Shown: positions 8,154 through 15,321 of the stretch, one piece after another
Layout: every line of letters starts with the position of its first letter
Numbering within the stretch: the stretch's first letter is position 1
Position numbers and translations under genes: made by a program
Assembly: GCA_049599735.1 (NCBI GenBank)
Contig: JBMYOX010000006.1
Location: 19,646-83,645, forward strand
Source: Pontibacterium sp049599735
GTDB lineage: Bacteria > Pseudomonadota > Gammaproteobacteria > Pseudomonadales > Balneatricaceae
DNA length: 64,000 nt
Direction of reading: 5' to 3'
Notes under the pieces: model-generated
Databases searched by the model: none
What the model was told of the DNA's origin: nothing
The model's input: the letters and a program-made list of their open reading frames with translations, nothing else

Positions 8154-9137
8154 ATGAGCAATCCCATACCGGTTGTGATCTGTGATGATTCAGGTGTGGC
8201 GCGCGGGCAGATGGCCAGGGCGCTGAGCCACTGGAACGTTGAAATTACCTTTGCCGGGCATGGCCTGCACGCACTGGAGGCCATACGCGCGGGTAAGGGT
8301 GATGTGATGTTTCTGGATCTGAATATGCCGATCATGGACGGTTATCAGGTGCTGGAGCGTATCCGCAGTGATGACTTACCCACTTTGGTGATTGTTGTGT
8401 CCAGCGATATTCAGCCAGAGGCCCGGGAACAGGTACTGAGCCTGGGGGCACTGGATTTTATCCAGAAACCTTTTTATGCAGAAACCGTCTCTGAAGTGCT
8501 GAAGCGTTTTGGGCTGCTGAGTGAGCTGGCAGGCGAATCGGCAACTTATGCGGACAAATCTGCTATTGTGACCCTGCCCGATTATTACCAGGAAATCGCT
8601 AATGTGGCGATGGGACGTGCAGGCGATCGTCTGGCACGGTTTTTAAACACCTTTGTTCACCTCCCTATTCCTGATGTGAAAACGGTCAGCTATGCTGAAT
8701 TACAGGCAAAGCTAAAAGCATCTGCTGAGCGGGACCTGCATATTATCTCTCAGGGTTTTGTGGGCTCAGGCCTGGCGGGAGAAGCGATGTTATCGCTGCC
8801 TCAGGATAGTTTCCAGCTACTGGCCGGGCTGCTGAATATTGAGTACCGCCCGACGGATGAACTGGAAAACGAACTCCTGATGGATGTGGCTAATATTCTG
8901 ATTGGTGCTTTCTTACAATCTTTTTCCTGGCAGCTCAATATTGAGTTCAGTTGTGGCATTCCGGTTATTTTACCGCCGCTGTGGAAATTGCCCGCCAGTT
9001 CTGAGCCCTGGGATCAGACGTTAAGCATAACGATTGAATACGGGTTGCTGGAAGATCGGCAGGTAAGCTGTGAGCTGATGCTGATTTTCAGTGAAGATTC
9101 TCTGCCTGCGCTGCAAACGTTGAGTGATTATTTTTGA
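8154..9137 (+). CDS. Response regulator with CheC-like phosphatase domain
   Basis: A 327-residue cytoplasmic signalling protein. Residues 1-122 are a receiver domain: acidic pocket D11/D12, phosphorylation site D55 (FLDLNMP) and K105 (QKPF). Residues about 138-327 resemble the CheC/CheX/FliY family of CheY-P phosphatases. The CheC signature D-x3-E-x2-N-x22-P is met exactly by D143, E147, N150 and P173, and a second copy with the same spacing is at E240, D244, N247 and P270. Such proteins may dephosphorylate their own or another receiver. The ATG has GGAG 8 bases upstream. The next gene, a diguanylate cyclase, overlaps by one base (TGATG), so the pair likely works together. No histidine kinase is nearby. 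The biological output is unknown. Confidence 0.85.
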   Translation: MSNPIPVVICDDSGVARGQMARALSHWNVEITFAGHGLHALEAIRAGKGDVMFLDLNMPIMDGYQVLERIRSDDLPTLVIVVSSDIQPEAREQVLSLGALDFIQKPFYAETVSEVLKRFGLLSELAGESATYADKSAIVTLPDYYQEIANVAMGRAGDRLARFLNTFVHLPIPDVKTVSYAELQAKLKASAERDLHIISQGFVGSGLAGEAMLSLPQDSFQLLAGLLNIEYRPTDELENELLMDVANILIGAFLQSFSWQLNIEFSCGIPVILPPLWKLPASSEPWDQTLSITIEYGLLEDRQVSCELMLIFSEDSLPALQTLSDYF

Positions 9138-10105
9138 TGGATGCGAATAAACAGACACTCAGTATTGAAGAGGTCCACTGGCACCTGGGGTTGTTGCAAA
9201 ACCTGGATGTGGGTCTGATTGTGATGGACCATCAGTATCAGGTTCACCTCTGGAACAGCTTTATGTCCAATCATTCGGGCATAGGGCCTGCGAAAATACG
9301 GGAAAACTCCATTTTTGAGCTGTTTCCTGAATTACCGGCGGGCTGGTTGCGGCGTAAGCTGGATACGGTTTTTCAGCTTAAAAGCCCGGTTTATATTACC
9401 TGGGAGCAGCGCCCTTACCTTTTTGAGTTTAAAAGCCACCGGCCGATTACCGGCCCGGCTTCACTGATGTATCAGAACATAACTATGATTCCACTGACTT
9501 CGCCTTCAGGCGAAGTCGATTATGTGGGTATTATTATTTATGACGTTACTGATACTGCGGAAAATAAGCTGGCATTACAGGATGTCAATGTTCAGCTTCA
9601 GAGCCTGAGCCGGGAGGACCGGCTGACGGGGCTTTTCAACCGGGGGCACTGGGAAGAATGCCTGGAGCGGGAGCTGAATCGCTACCTGCGTACTTATGAG
9701 CCTTGTACACTGATTATGCTGGATATCGACCACTTTAAAGCGGTTAACGATACTTATGGTCACCCGGCGGGTGATGAAGTCATACGCCGGGTTGCAGCCA
9801 TGCTTTTACAGCATGCCCGTAAAACCGATATAGTGGGGCGTTATGGCGGGGAAGAGTTTGGTATTATTCTGACCAGTACTAACACCCGTCAGGCCGGAAT
9901 TGTTGCAGAGCGAATGCGCCAGGCTATTGAGATGATGGAAGTGGAATACGAACAACTCAGCATGGCAGTTACGATCAGCCTGGGGCTGGCCGAGTTGCAG
10001 CCGGATATCCTGGATCATGAACAGTGGATTACCCAGGCGGATAATGCCCTTTATAAATCTAAGGAAAAGGGCCGTAATCAATATAATATTTATGCCGGGG
10101 AATGA
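9137..10105 (+). CDS. PAS-GGDEF diguanylate cyclase
   Basis: Predicted soluble enzyme making cyclic di-GMP from two GTP. Residues about 10-135 form a PAS-type sensor (MDHQYQVHLWNS), followed by a short helix and a GGDEF domain (about 155-322). The active-site loop is GGEEF at 237-241, and an inhibitory I-site RKTD lies at 228-231 with the right five-residue spacing, so product feedback is expected. The ATG overlaps the stop of the receiver-CheC gene in TGATG; a TTG one codon earlier is also possible. No own ribosome binding site is visible, which supports translational coupling. Hence the upstream phosphorylated regulator probably controls or is controlled with this cyclase. Confidence 0.92.
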   Translation: MDANKQTLSIEEVHWHLGLLQNLDVGLIVMDHQYQVHLWNSFMSNHSGIGPAKIRENSIFELFPELPAGWLRRKLDTVFQLKSPVYITWEQRPYLFEFKSHRPITGPASLMYQNITMIPLTSPSGEVDYVGIIIYDVTDTAENKLALQDVNVQLQSLSREDRLTGLFNRGHWEECLERELNRYLRTYEPCTLIMLDIDHFKAVNDTYGHPAGDEVIRRVAAMLLQHARKTDIVGRYGGEEFGIILTSTNTRQAGIVAERMRQAIEMMEVEYEQLSMAVTISLGLAELQPDILDHEQWITQADNALYKSKEKGRNQYNIYAGE

Positions 10106-10179
10106 GCAGGCCCGGGTGCCGCATATAATGCCTGACCTGCTTTCCTTGTATTGTAATTTACCCTGCCGTTAATACCTGA

Positions 10180-10824
10180 ATGAATAAAAAAAAACGTCAC
10201 GAAATTTTTGCCCGTTTGCAGGCAGATAACCCGAACCCGACCACAGAGCTTGAGTACAGCACCACTTTTGAATTACTGATTGCCGTTATTCTGTCTGCCC
10301 AGGCCACCGATGTGGGTGTGAATAAAGCGACCCGTAAGTTATACCCTGTCGCCAATACCCCCCGGGCGATTTATGCACTGGGTGTTGACGGTCTGAAAAC
10401 ATACATTAAAACCATCGGGCTGTTTAATTCAAAAGCGGAAAATGTCATTAAAACCTGTCGGATGCTAATCGATCTGCATCAGGGGCAGGTGCCTGAAACC
10501 CGCGAAGCTCTGGAAGCTTTGCCGGGTGTGGGGCGTAAAACAGCGAATGTGGTTTTAAATACGGCCTTCGGGCAACCTGCTATGGCGGTTGATACACATA
10601 TTTTCAGGGTCTCTAATCGTACGCGTATTGCACCGGGAAAAAATGTGAATGAAGTAGAGCAAAAGCTACTGCGCTTTGTGCCTGAAGAGTATCTTCAGGA
10701 TGCTCATCATTGGCTGATTTTGCTGGGGCGTTATGTTTGTACCGCACGTAAGCCCAAATGTGGAGCTTGTCTTATTGAAGACCTGTGTGAGTATAAAGAT
10801 AAAACAGATTATGATTCTGAGTGA
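10180..10824 (+). CDS. nth: Endonuclease III (DNA glycosylase/AP lyase)
   Basis: Base-excision repair enzyme removing oxidised pyrimidines and cleaving the abasic site. The helix-hairpin-helix LPGVGRKTANVVL carries catalytic Lys120 and the catalytic Asp138 lies in VDTHIFRV, the same numbering as E. coli Nth. The C-terminal [4Fe-4S] ligands follow C-x6-C-x2-C-x5-C (CTARKPKCGACLIEDLC). Length 214 is normal. Its place downstream of rnf is conserved in gammaproteobacteria (rsxABCDGE-nth), here with a two-gene insertion. No strong Shine-Dalgarno is seen; the ATG is fixed by homology. Confidence 0.98.
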   Translation: MNKKKRHEIFARLQADNPNPTTELEYSTTFELLIAVILSAQATDVGVNKATRKLYPVANTPRAIYALGVDGLKTYIKTIGLFNSKAENVIKTCRMLIDLHQGQVPETREALEALPGVGRKTANVVLNTAFGQPAMAVDTHIFRVSNRTRIAPGKNVNEVEQKLLRFVPEEYLQDAHHWLILLGRYVCTARKPKCGACLIEDLCEYKDKTDYDSE

Positions 10825-10969
10825 TTTTTAATTCGCAATAAAGGCAAGGGCTTGTGTGCGTCAGTCTTTGAAGCGGTAGTTAATACCGATAAGAGTGGGC
10901 ACAAAAGGGAAGCAGGCAAGTCTAACCCACCTCCCGTTGGGCTTTAAATTCGGGCTCAGGGCCTTGCGT

Positions 10970-11551
10970 TTAGCGTGGCTCGCGAGCCATCGTATAAAAT
11001 TCCTGATTAGCTTGCATGGCTGTGATAATCGCCATTCGATTGGAAAGACCAAAAAAAGCCGTAACACCCGCGATATCCCAGATATCCTCATCATCGTATC
11101 CGTGTGAATAAAGAACCTGGTAATCATCCTGACTAATAAGCTCGGGTGACCGGGATAACGTCATCGCAAACTCCAGCATTGCTTTCTGGCGTTCGGATAT
11201 AGGTGTATGAAGATAATTAATAGCAATCTGGTCGGCAAGTAACGGGTCTTTAGCAAAAATACGCAACAGCGCACCGTGGGCGATCACACAGTACTGGCAA
11301 CCATTGGCCGCACTGGTTGCCACGATAATCATCTCTTTTTCAGCGGGTGTTAGAGTGCTTTCCTCGCGCTCCATAATTGCATCGTGATAACTGAAGAAAG
11401 CTCTGAATTCAGCGGGGCGGTGGGCCAGCGTAAGAAAGACATTGGGGATAAACCCGGCTTTTTCCTGGACAGCCAGAATACGCTGTTGAATATCTTCGGG
11501 CAGGGTATTTAATTCTGGTACGGGATAACGGCTGATATCGGGCTGATTCAT
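10970..11551 (-). CDS. AhpD-like carboxymuconolactone decarboxylase family protein
   Basis: A 193-residue protein of the peroxidase-related alkylhydroperoxidase D fold. The redox motif C85-Q-Y-C88 with H92 (GCQYCVIAHG) is intact, so thiol peroxidase or disulfide-relay activity is plausible; the substrate is unknown. The start at 11551 (MNQPDISRYPV) is preceded by AGGTAG 6 bases upstream; a longer frame begins 23 codons earlier but lacks a ribosome site and is not conserved-looking. It is divergent from the GlxA-type regulator at 11687 with a 135-bp shared control region, so that regulator may control it. Typical of family: N-terminal prolines and helices, active Cys pair in the middle. Confidence 0.85.
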   Translation of the reverse strand: MNQPDISRYPVPELNTLPEDIQQRILAVQEKAGFIPNVFLTLAHRPAEFRAFFSYHDAIMEREESTLTPAEKEMIIVATSAANGCQYCVIAHGALLRIFAKDPLLADQIAINYLHTPISERQKAMLEFAMTLSRSPELISQDDYQVLYSHGYDDEDIWDIAGVTAFFGLSNRMAIITAMQANQEFYTMAREPR

Positions 11552-11686
11552 ATTTCTACCTGTTTGATGCTTATTGACTATATTGTTGAGCGTTTTGATT
11601 TTAAAAGCGATGAATGCCATCCTATCAAGTCAAAGCGATCATAATCAGTCAGCTGAACGACAAATTACGCGCAAAACAGGTCATTT

Positions 11687-12664
11687 ATGAATAAAGTTTT
11701 AGGATTGGTCTTTGATGACTATCAGGCGTCCGGTATCGCTACCACCTTTGATGTGTTTAACGTGGTCAATACCATCTGGAAACAACGGGGCGGTGAAGAG
11801 CCGTTATATGAGTGCTACCTGGTGTCTGCGGGGCAGGATGAGGTGCGGGCATCTAATGGTTGCCGCCTGCGGGTAGACTATACGCTGGACAACGCGCCTG
11901 ATGCGGACTTGATTTTTGTGCCGGGTATTCATCATGAAGACGGAAATGATCTTATCAATCACCTGGGCCGTTTGAAGCGTGAAACTGAATGGTTACGCAA
12001 GCAGTATAAAAAAGGTCAGCAGATAGTCGCTAATTGCAGTGGTGTCTTTTTATTGGCAGAAACCGGTCAGTTAAAAGCACAATCTGCCGCGACTGCCTGG
12101 TGGTTGGGTGGCTTGTTTCAAAAGCGTTATCCCGATATCAGGTTACGTACGGATACCCTGCTGGTGGAAAACAAACAGGGTTATTGCACAGGCGCAATGA
12201 CGGCTAATTTGGGGGTTATGTTGCAGGTAGTGGAGCAGCAGGTGGGCAGGCAGCTGGCACAAACCTGCGCTAAAACCATGCTAATCGACGTGAGTCAGGG
12301 TTATGCTTCACCTTATGTTTTTTTACAGGCGCAGACAGAACACCAGGATGCCCTGGTGCTCGCAGTGGAAAGCTGGATGCAGCGTCATATCAACCAGCCA
12401 CTTGATCTTGTATCGCTGGCCCAACTACATTGTGTGAGCGGGCGAACGTTGTCACGCCGCTTTAAAAAAGCACTGGGGTTGAGCCCCTCGGAATACCTGC
12501 AGAAACTGCGCATCGAGCACACCAAGTTACTGTTAGAGACTACCAGCCTGACGATTGAGCAAATTGTAGAGAAAGTGGGCTACAGCAATGCCAGTTCACT
12601 ACGTCGCTTATTTCGAACAGCACTGGGTTTATCACCCCGTGAATATCGCCTGAGCTTCAGTTAA
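11687..12664 (+). CDS. GlxA-type transcription regulator (DJ-1/PfpI domain plus AraC HTH)
   Basis: A 325-residue activator-type regulator. Residues 1-190 resemble the DJ-1/PfpI amidotransferase-like sensor, with the nucleophile-elbow Cys at 117 (VANCSGVFLLAE). Residues about 220-322 are an AraC/XylS DNA-binding domain with two helix-turn-helix units (LAQLHCVSGRTLSRRFKKALG and EQIVEKVGYSN-SSLRRLFR). Members sense amines or aldehydes in some species, but the ligand here cannot be read from sequence. It is divergent from the AhpD-like gene, its likely target, and converges on the RRM protein gene with an 8-base overlap of the 3' ends. Confidence 0.9.
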   Translation: MNKVLGLVFDDYQASGIATTFDVFNVVNTIWKQRGGEEPLYECYLVSAGQDEVRASNGCRLRVDYTLDNAPDADLIFVPGIHHEDGNDLINHLGRLKRETEWLRKQYKKGQQIVANCSGVFLLAETGQLKAQSAATAWWLGGLFQKRYPDIRLRTDTLLVENKQGYCTGAMTANLGVMLQVVEQQVGRQLAQTCAKTMLIDVSQGYASPYVFLQAQTEHQDALVLAVESWMQRHINQPLDLVSLAQLHCVSGRTLSRRFKKALGLSPSEYLQKLRIEHTKLLLETTSLTIEQIVEKVGYSNASSLRRLFRTALGLSPREYRLSFS

Positions 12665-12902
12665 AAAATAACGGCGCATACGCGTGTAGCTTCTGGTTCT
12701 TGTAATAATAATTATTCAACCGGTGCACAAGCTGATTGAGTTCAGTGCGGCTGAGGTCGTTAAATTTCACCCAGGCAATAAGCTTGTGAGGGTTGCCGGT
12801 ATCACTGAAGTGCACGTTAACCAGGCGTTTGTCGCCGGGGAAAAAGTGGCGTACTTCATTTAGCGTGGTTTTCTCCGGAAGGTTTCTGATAGAAATAATC
12901 AT
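12657..12902 (-). CDS. Small RRM-like RNA-binding protein candidate
   Basis: An 81-residue protein with the beta-alpha-beta order of an RNA recognition motif: first strand IISIRNLP, helix TTLNEVRHFF, a later strand LIAWVKF in place of RNP1 and a second helix before LHAYAPLFF. The classical aromatic RNP1 residues are weak, so RNA binding is inference. The ATG has AGGAC 9 bases upstream. It lies 97 bases downstream of ppiC and the dbpA helicase on the same strand, an association that fits RNA metabolism. Its 3' end overlaps that of the convergent GlxA-type regulator by 8 bases. Confidence 0.65.
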   Translation of the reverse strand: MIISIRNLPEKTTLNEVRHFFPGDKRLVNVHFSDTGNPHKLIAWVKFNDLSRTELNQLVHRLNNYYYKNQKLHAYAPLFFN

Positions 12903-12999
12903 GATCTTGCCGTCCTTTTCAAGAATGTGCTGACACTTGAGGTGGCAGGCAACCAGCAGGATTATTTTATACAGCGTTGAAGGTATTTGGGTGCCTGCA

Positions 13000-13281
13000 C
13001 TAATGCCGGTAAATCGTTTCGATCAGGTGCCAGCCAAAGCGTGTTTTTACCGGGCCGTGTACCGTCAGTATAGCCTGTTTAAAAACAACCTCATCAAAGG
13101 CTTTGGCCATCTGCCCCTGCTTAAACTCGCCTAAATCGCCAAAGCGTTTTCGGGAAGGGCAAAGGGAGTGTAGTTTAGCCAGTTTCCCAAAATCGGTACC
13201 CTGGCTGATTTTTGCCTTTAAATGTTCCGCCTCACCCTGGGTTCTGACCAGAATATGGCGCGCACATGCTTTTTTTGCCAT
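13000..13281 (-). CDS. ppiC: Peptidyl-prolyl cis-trans isomerase C (parvulin)
   Basis: A 93-residue stand-alone parvulin that accelerates prolyl isomerisation in the cytoplasm. The opening KACARHILV, the central DLGEF and the closing FGWHLIETI are PpiC hallmarks; there is no signal peptide. Length equals E. coli PpiC (93). AAGGATG lies just upstream of the ATG. The start is 14 bases after the dbpA stop, so both are probably cotranscribed. Substrates are not evident. Confidence 0.95.
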   Translation of the reverse strand: MAKKACARHILVRTQGEAEHLKAKISQGTDFGKLAKLHSLCPSRKRFGDLGEFKQGQMAKAFDEVVFKQAILTVHGPVKTRFGWHLIETIYRH

Positions 13282-13295
13282 GATTACACATCCTT

Positions 13296-14678
13296 TTACA
13301 ACCGGCGTACTTTGAACTTACGCCCTTTTATTTTTCCGTTTAACAGGCGGTCCTGCGCTTTACGTGCTGAACTTCGATTGATTGCTACATAAGAATAAAA
13401 GTCATAAATATCAATTTTACCGACCTGGTCACCGGAAATCCCTGCTTCACCGGTCAGTGCACCCAGCAGGTCACCGGGCCTTACTTTTTGTTTGCGGCCA
13501 CCGGCAATACAGAGTGTGACCATCGCAGGCGCTTTGGGTGGCTGGCCGGAAAAGGGGATAAGTTCCAGGTCTTCGTATTCTGCTGTCTGCTGGCAGTAGT
13601 CTTCAATGGCATTCACTTTGAAGGCATCTTTAGGTGTACAGAAACTTAAAGCCAGGCCTCCTTTGCCCGCGCGTCCGGTACGGCCAATGCGGTGTACATA
13701 GATTTCCGGGTCGTGGGGCAGATCATAATTAATTACTGCATCCAGGTCTTCGATATCCAGGCCACGGGCCGCCACATCAGTAGCGACCAGTACGGAGCAA
13801 CTGCGGTTAGAAAACTGTACCAGCACCATATCCCGGTCTTTTTGATCCATATCACCCTGCAAAGCGCGGGCAGAAAATCCTGCCTGGTGCAGTTGCTGGC
13901 TCAGATCCTGACACTGCTGTTTGGTATTACAGAAAACAACACTGGAGGTCGGACGATGATGGAGCAGAACTTTGACCAGCGCATCTGCTTTTGCTTCGCG
14001 GCTGACTTCAATAAAACGCTGCTGAATTTTGCTATTACTGTGGATAGCTTCAACGCTGACTTCAACAGGGCTGGTTTGAAAGTCGTGACTCAGGCTTTTA
14101 ATTTCATCAGGGTAAGTTGCAGAAAACAGCAGCGTCTGACGTTTACCTGGTGTATGTCCGGCAATTTCACGAATATCCTGATTAAAGCCCATTTCCAGCA
14201 TACGGTCGGCTTCATCCAGCACCAGTGTATGCAGGGCAGACAGGTTCAGAGTGCCTTTATTCAGGTGGTCTTTGATGCGTCCGGGTGTACCCACAATAAT
14301 ATGAGCACCGTGTTCAAGAGAGCCGATCTGGGGGCCGATGGACTGACCACCGCAAAGCGTCAGAATTTTAACATTAGGCTGCAGCCGGGCCAAACGGCGC
14401 AGTTCTTTGGCGACCTGAGTAGCGAGCTCCCGCGTCGGACAAAGCACCAGTACCTGCACCCGGTAGCTTTTAGGGTTGAGCTTATTAAGCACTCCGATAC
14501 CAAAAGCGGCGGTTTTACCGCTGCCTGTTTTGGCTTTGGCAATTAAGTCGTTGCCTTTCAGTATTTCCGGCAGACTGCGGGCCTGAACAGGCGTCATTTG
14601 GCTGTAGCCCAGCTCGTTCAGGTTCAGTAACAGGCTGTCAGGTAAGGCAAGGGAAGAAAATTGTGTATCGTCTGGCAC
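13296..14678 (-). CDS. dbpA: ATP-dependent RNA helicase DbpA
   Basis: DEAD-box helicase that, in E. coli, acts in late 50S assembly and is activated by hairpin 92 of 23S rRNA. Motifs in order: Q-motif region (MTPVQARSLP), Walker A AKTGSGKT, PTRELA, TPGRI, DEAD (VLDEADRMLEMGF), SAT, and HRIGRTGRAG. The C-terminal domain (about last 75 residues, with RPGDLLGALTGEAG and KIDIYDFYSYVAI) is the DbpA-specific RRM-fold domain that separates it from other DEAD proteins. I prefer the GTG at 14678 (460 aa, close to the 457 of E. coli); ATGs at 14711 and 14729 in frame would add 11-17 residues but lack ribosome sites. First gene of a dbpA-ppiC-RRM cluster. Confidence 0.95.
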   Translation of the reverse strand: MPDDTQFSSLALPDSLLLNLNELGYSQMTPVQARSLPEILKGNDLIAKAKTGSGKTAAFGIGVLNKLNPKSYRVQVLVLCPTRELATQVAKELRRLARLQPNVKILTLCGGQSIGPQIGSLEHGAHIIVGTPGRIKDHLNKGTLNLSALHTLVLDEADRMLEMGFNQDIREIAGHTPGKRQTLLFSATYPDEIKSLSHDFQTSPVEVSVEAIHSNSKIQQRFIEVSREAKADALVKVLLHHRPTSSVVFCNTKQQCQDLSQQLHQAGFSARALQGDMDQKDRDMVLVQFSNRSCSVLVATDVAARGLDIEDLDAVINYDLPHDPEIYVHRIGRTGRAGKGGLALSFCTPKDAFKVNAIEDYCQQTAEYEDLELIPFSGQPPKAPAMVTLCIAGGRKQKVRPGDLLGALTGEAGISGDQVGKIDIYDFYSYVAINRSSARKAQDRLLNGKIKGRKFKVRRL

Positions 14679-14946
14679 GGAAAACTCGCAGAGGCGGATA
14701 AAAAAAACCATTCTAAGCGCTTGCTGCATTGCTATAAAGGAGTTTTCATTACATTTATAAAATTTGCTTTTAAAGCTATCAAACAGGTTGTTATCAACTA
14801 TTCTGAACTAATGTTCCGAAATTTAAGCCTTGAATGAGGACAGAAAGTGCCGGTATTTGTACAGCCTGACCAGGTGTTGCCTGTTTTATCGCTGCTGTTA
14901 GCTTACGGTCACGGTTATTAAGGCGTAAAGCGGGTATTATCCGGCT

Positions 14947-15204
14947 ATGGATAATTGGTTTGTATATATGTTGCGCTGTGCCGATAACAGTCTTTACACC
15001 GGGGTTACAACAGATCCGGTGCGGCGGCTGAGGCAGCATAATGGTGAGCTGAAAGGCGGTGCCCGCTACACAAGAAGCAGGCGGCCGGTTCGGCTGGTCT
15101 GGCAGGAGTGCCAGCCCGGCCGTGTGGCTGCCAGCCAGCGGGAAGCTGCGATAAAAAAGCTGTCCCGTCTGAACAAGAAAAAACTGGCAGGCTACGATAT
15201 CTGA
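14947..15204 (+). CDS. GIY-YIG nuclease superfamily protein (YhbQ-like)
   Basis: An 85-residue stand-alone GIY-YIG domain of the UPF0213/YhbQ group. The motif appears as FVYMLRC...LYTGVT, with the conserved Arg in PVRRLRQHN and the KGGARYTRSRRPV segment. E. coli YhbQ has been linked to structure-dependent DNA cleavage; the physiological role is not settled. Length matches the family. The Shine-Dalgarno is weak. A short gap of 33 bases separates it from the small frame at 15238. Confidence 0.9.
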   Translation: MDNWFVYMLRCADNSLYTGVTTDPVRRLRQHNGELKGGARYTRSRRPVRLVWQECQPGRVAASQREAAIKKLSRLNKKKLAGYDI

Positions 15205-15237
15205 TCTCGGGAAGCCGCATATACAGGGGAACAGCTT

Positions 15238-15321
15238 ATGAAAGCTTCTTTTCAACGGACCGTACAGCGGTGGGCCCTGCCTTATGAAAATGCACAAACG
15301 GGACAATGCTTTCTGCTATGA
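15238..15321 (+). CDS. Candidate 27-residue upstream reading frame coupled to the GGDEF-EAL gene
   Basis: ATG at 15238 has AGGGGA 8 bases upstream, the best ribosome site in this stretch. The frame MKASFQRTVQRWALPYENAQ... runs 27 codons and its TGA overlaps the ATG of the next gene (ATGA at 15318-15321). This suggests either a leader peptide controlling translation of the cyclase/phosphodiesterase or a genuine small protein. An alternative is a frameshifted N-terminus of the large gene. I do not recognise the peptide. Confidence 0.4.
   Translation: MKASFQRTVQRWALPYENAQTGQCFLL

Noticed and set aside
10861..11127. Short frames on both strands between nth and the AhpD-like gene
   Set aside because: They overlap the AhpD-like gene end and have no RBS or recognisable sequence.
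13692..14546. Plus-strand open frame of 284 codons opposite dbpA
   Set aside because: Entirely antisense to a well-conserved helicase; no motif or start signal.
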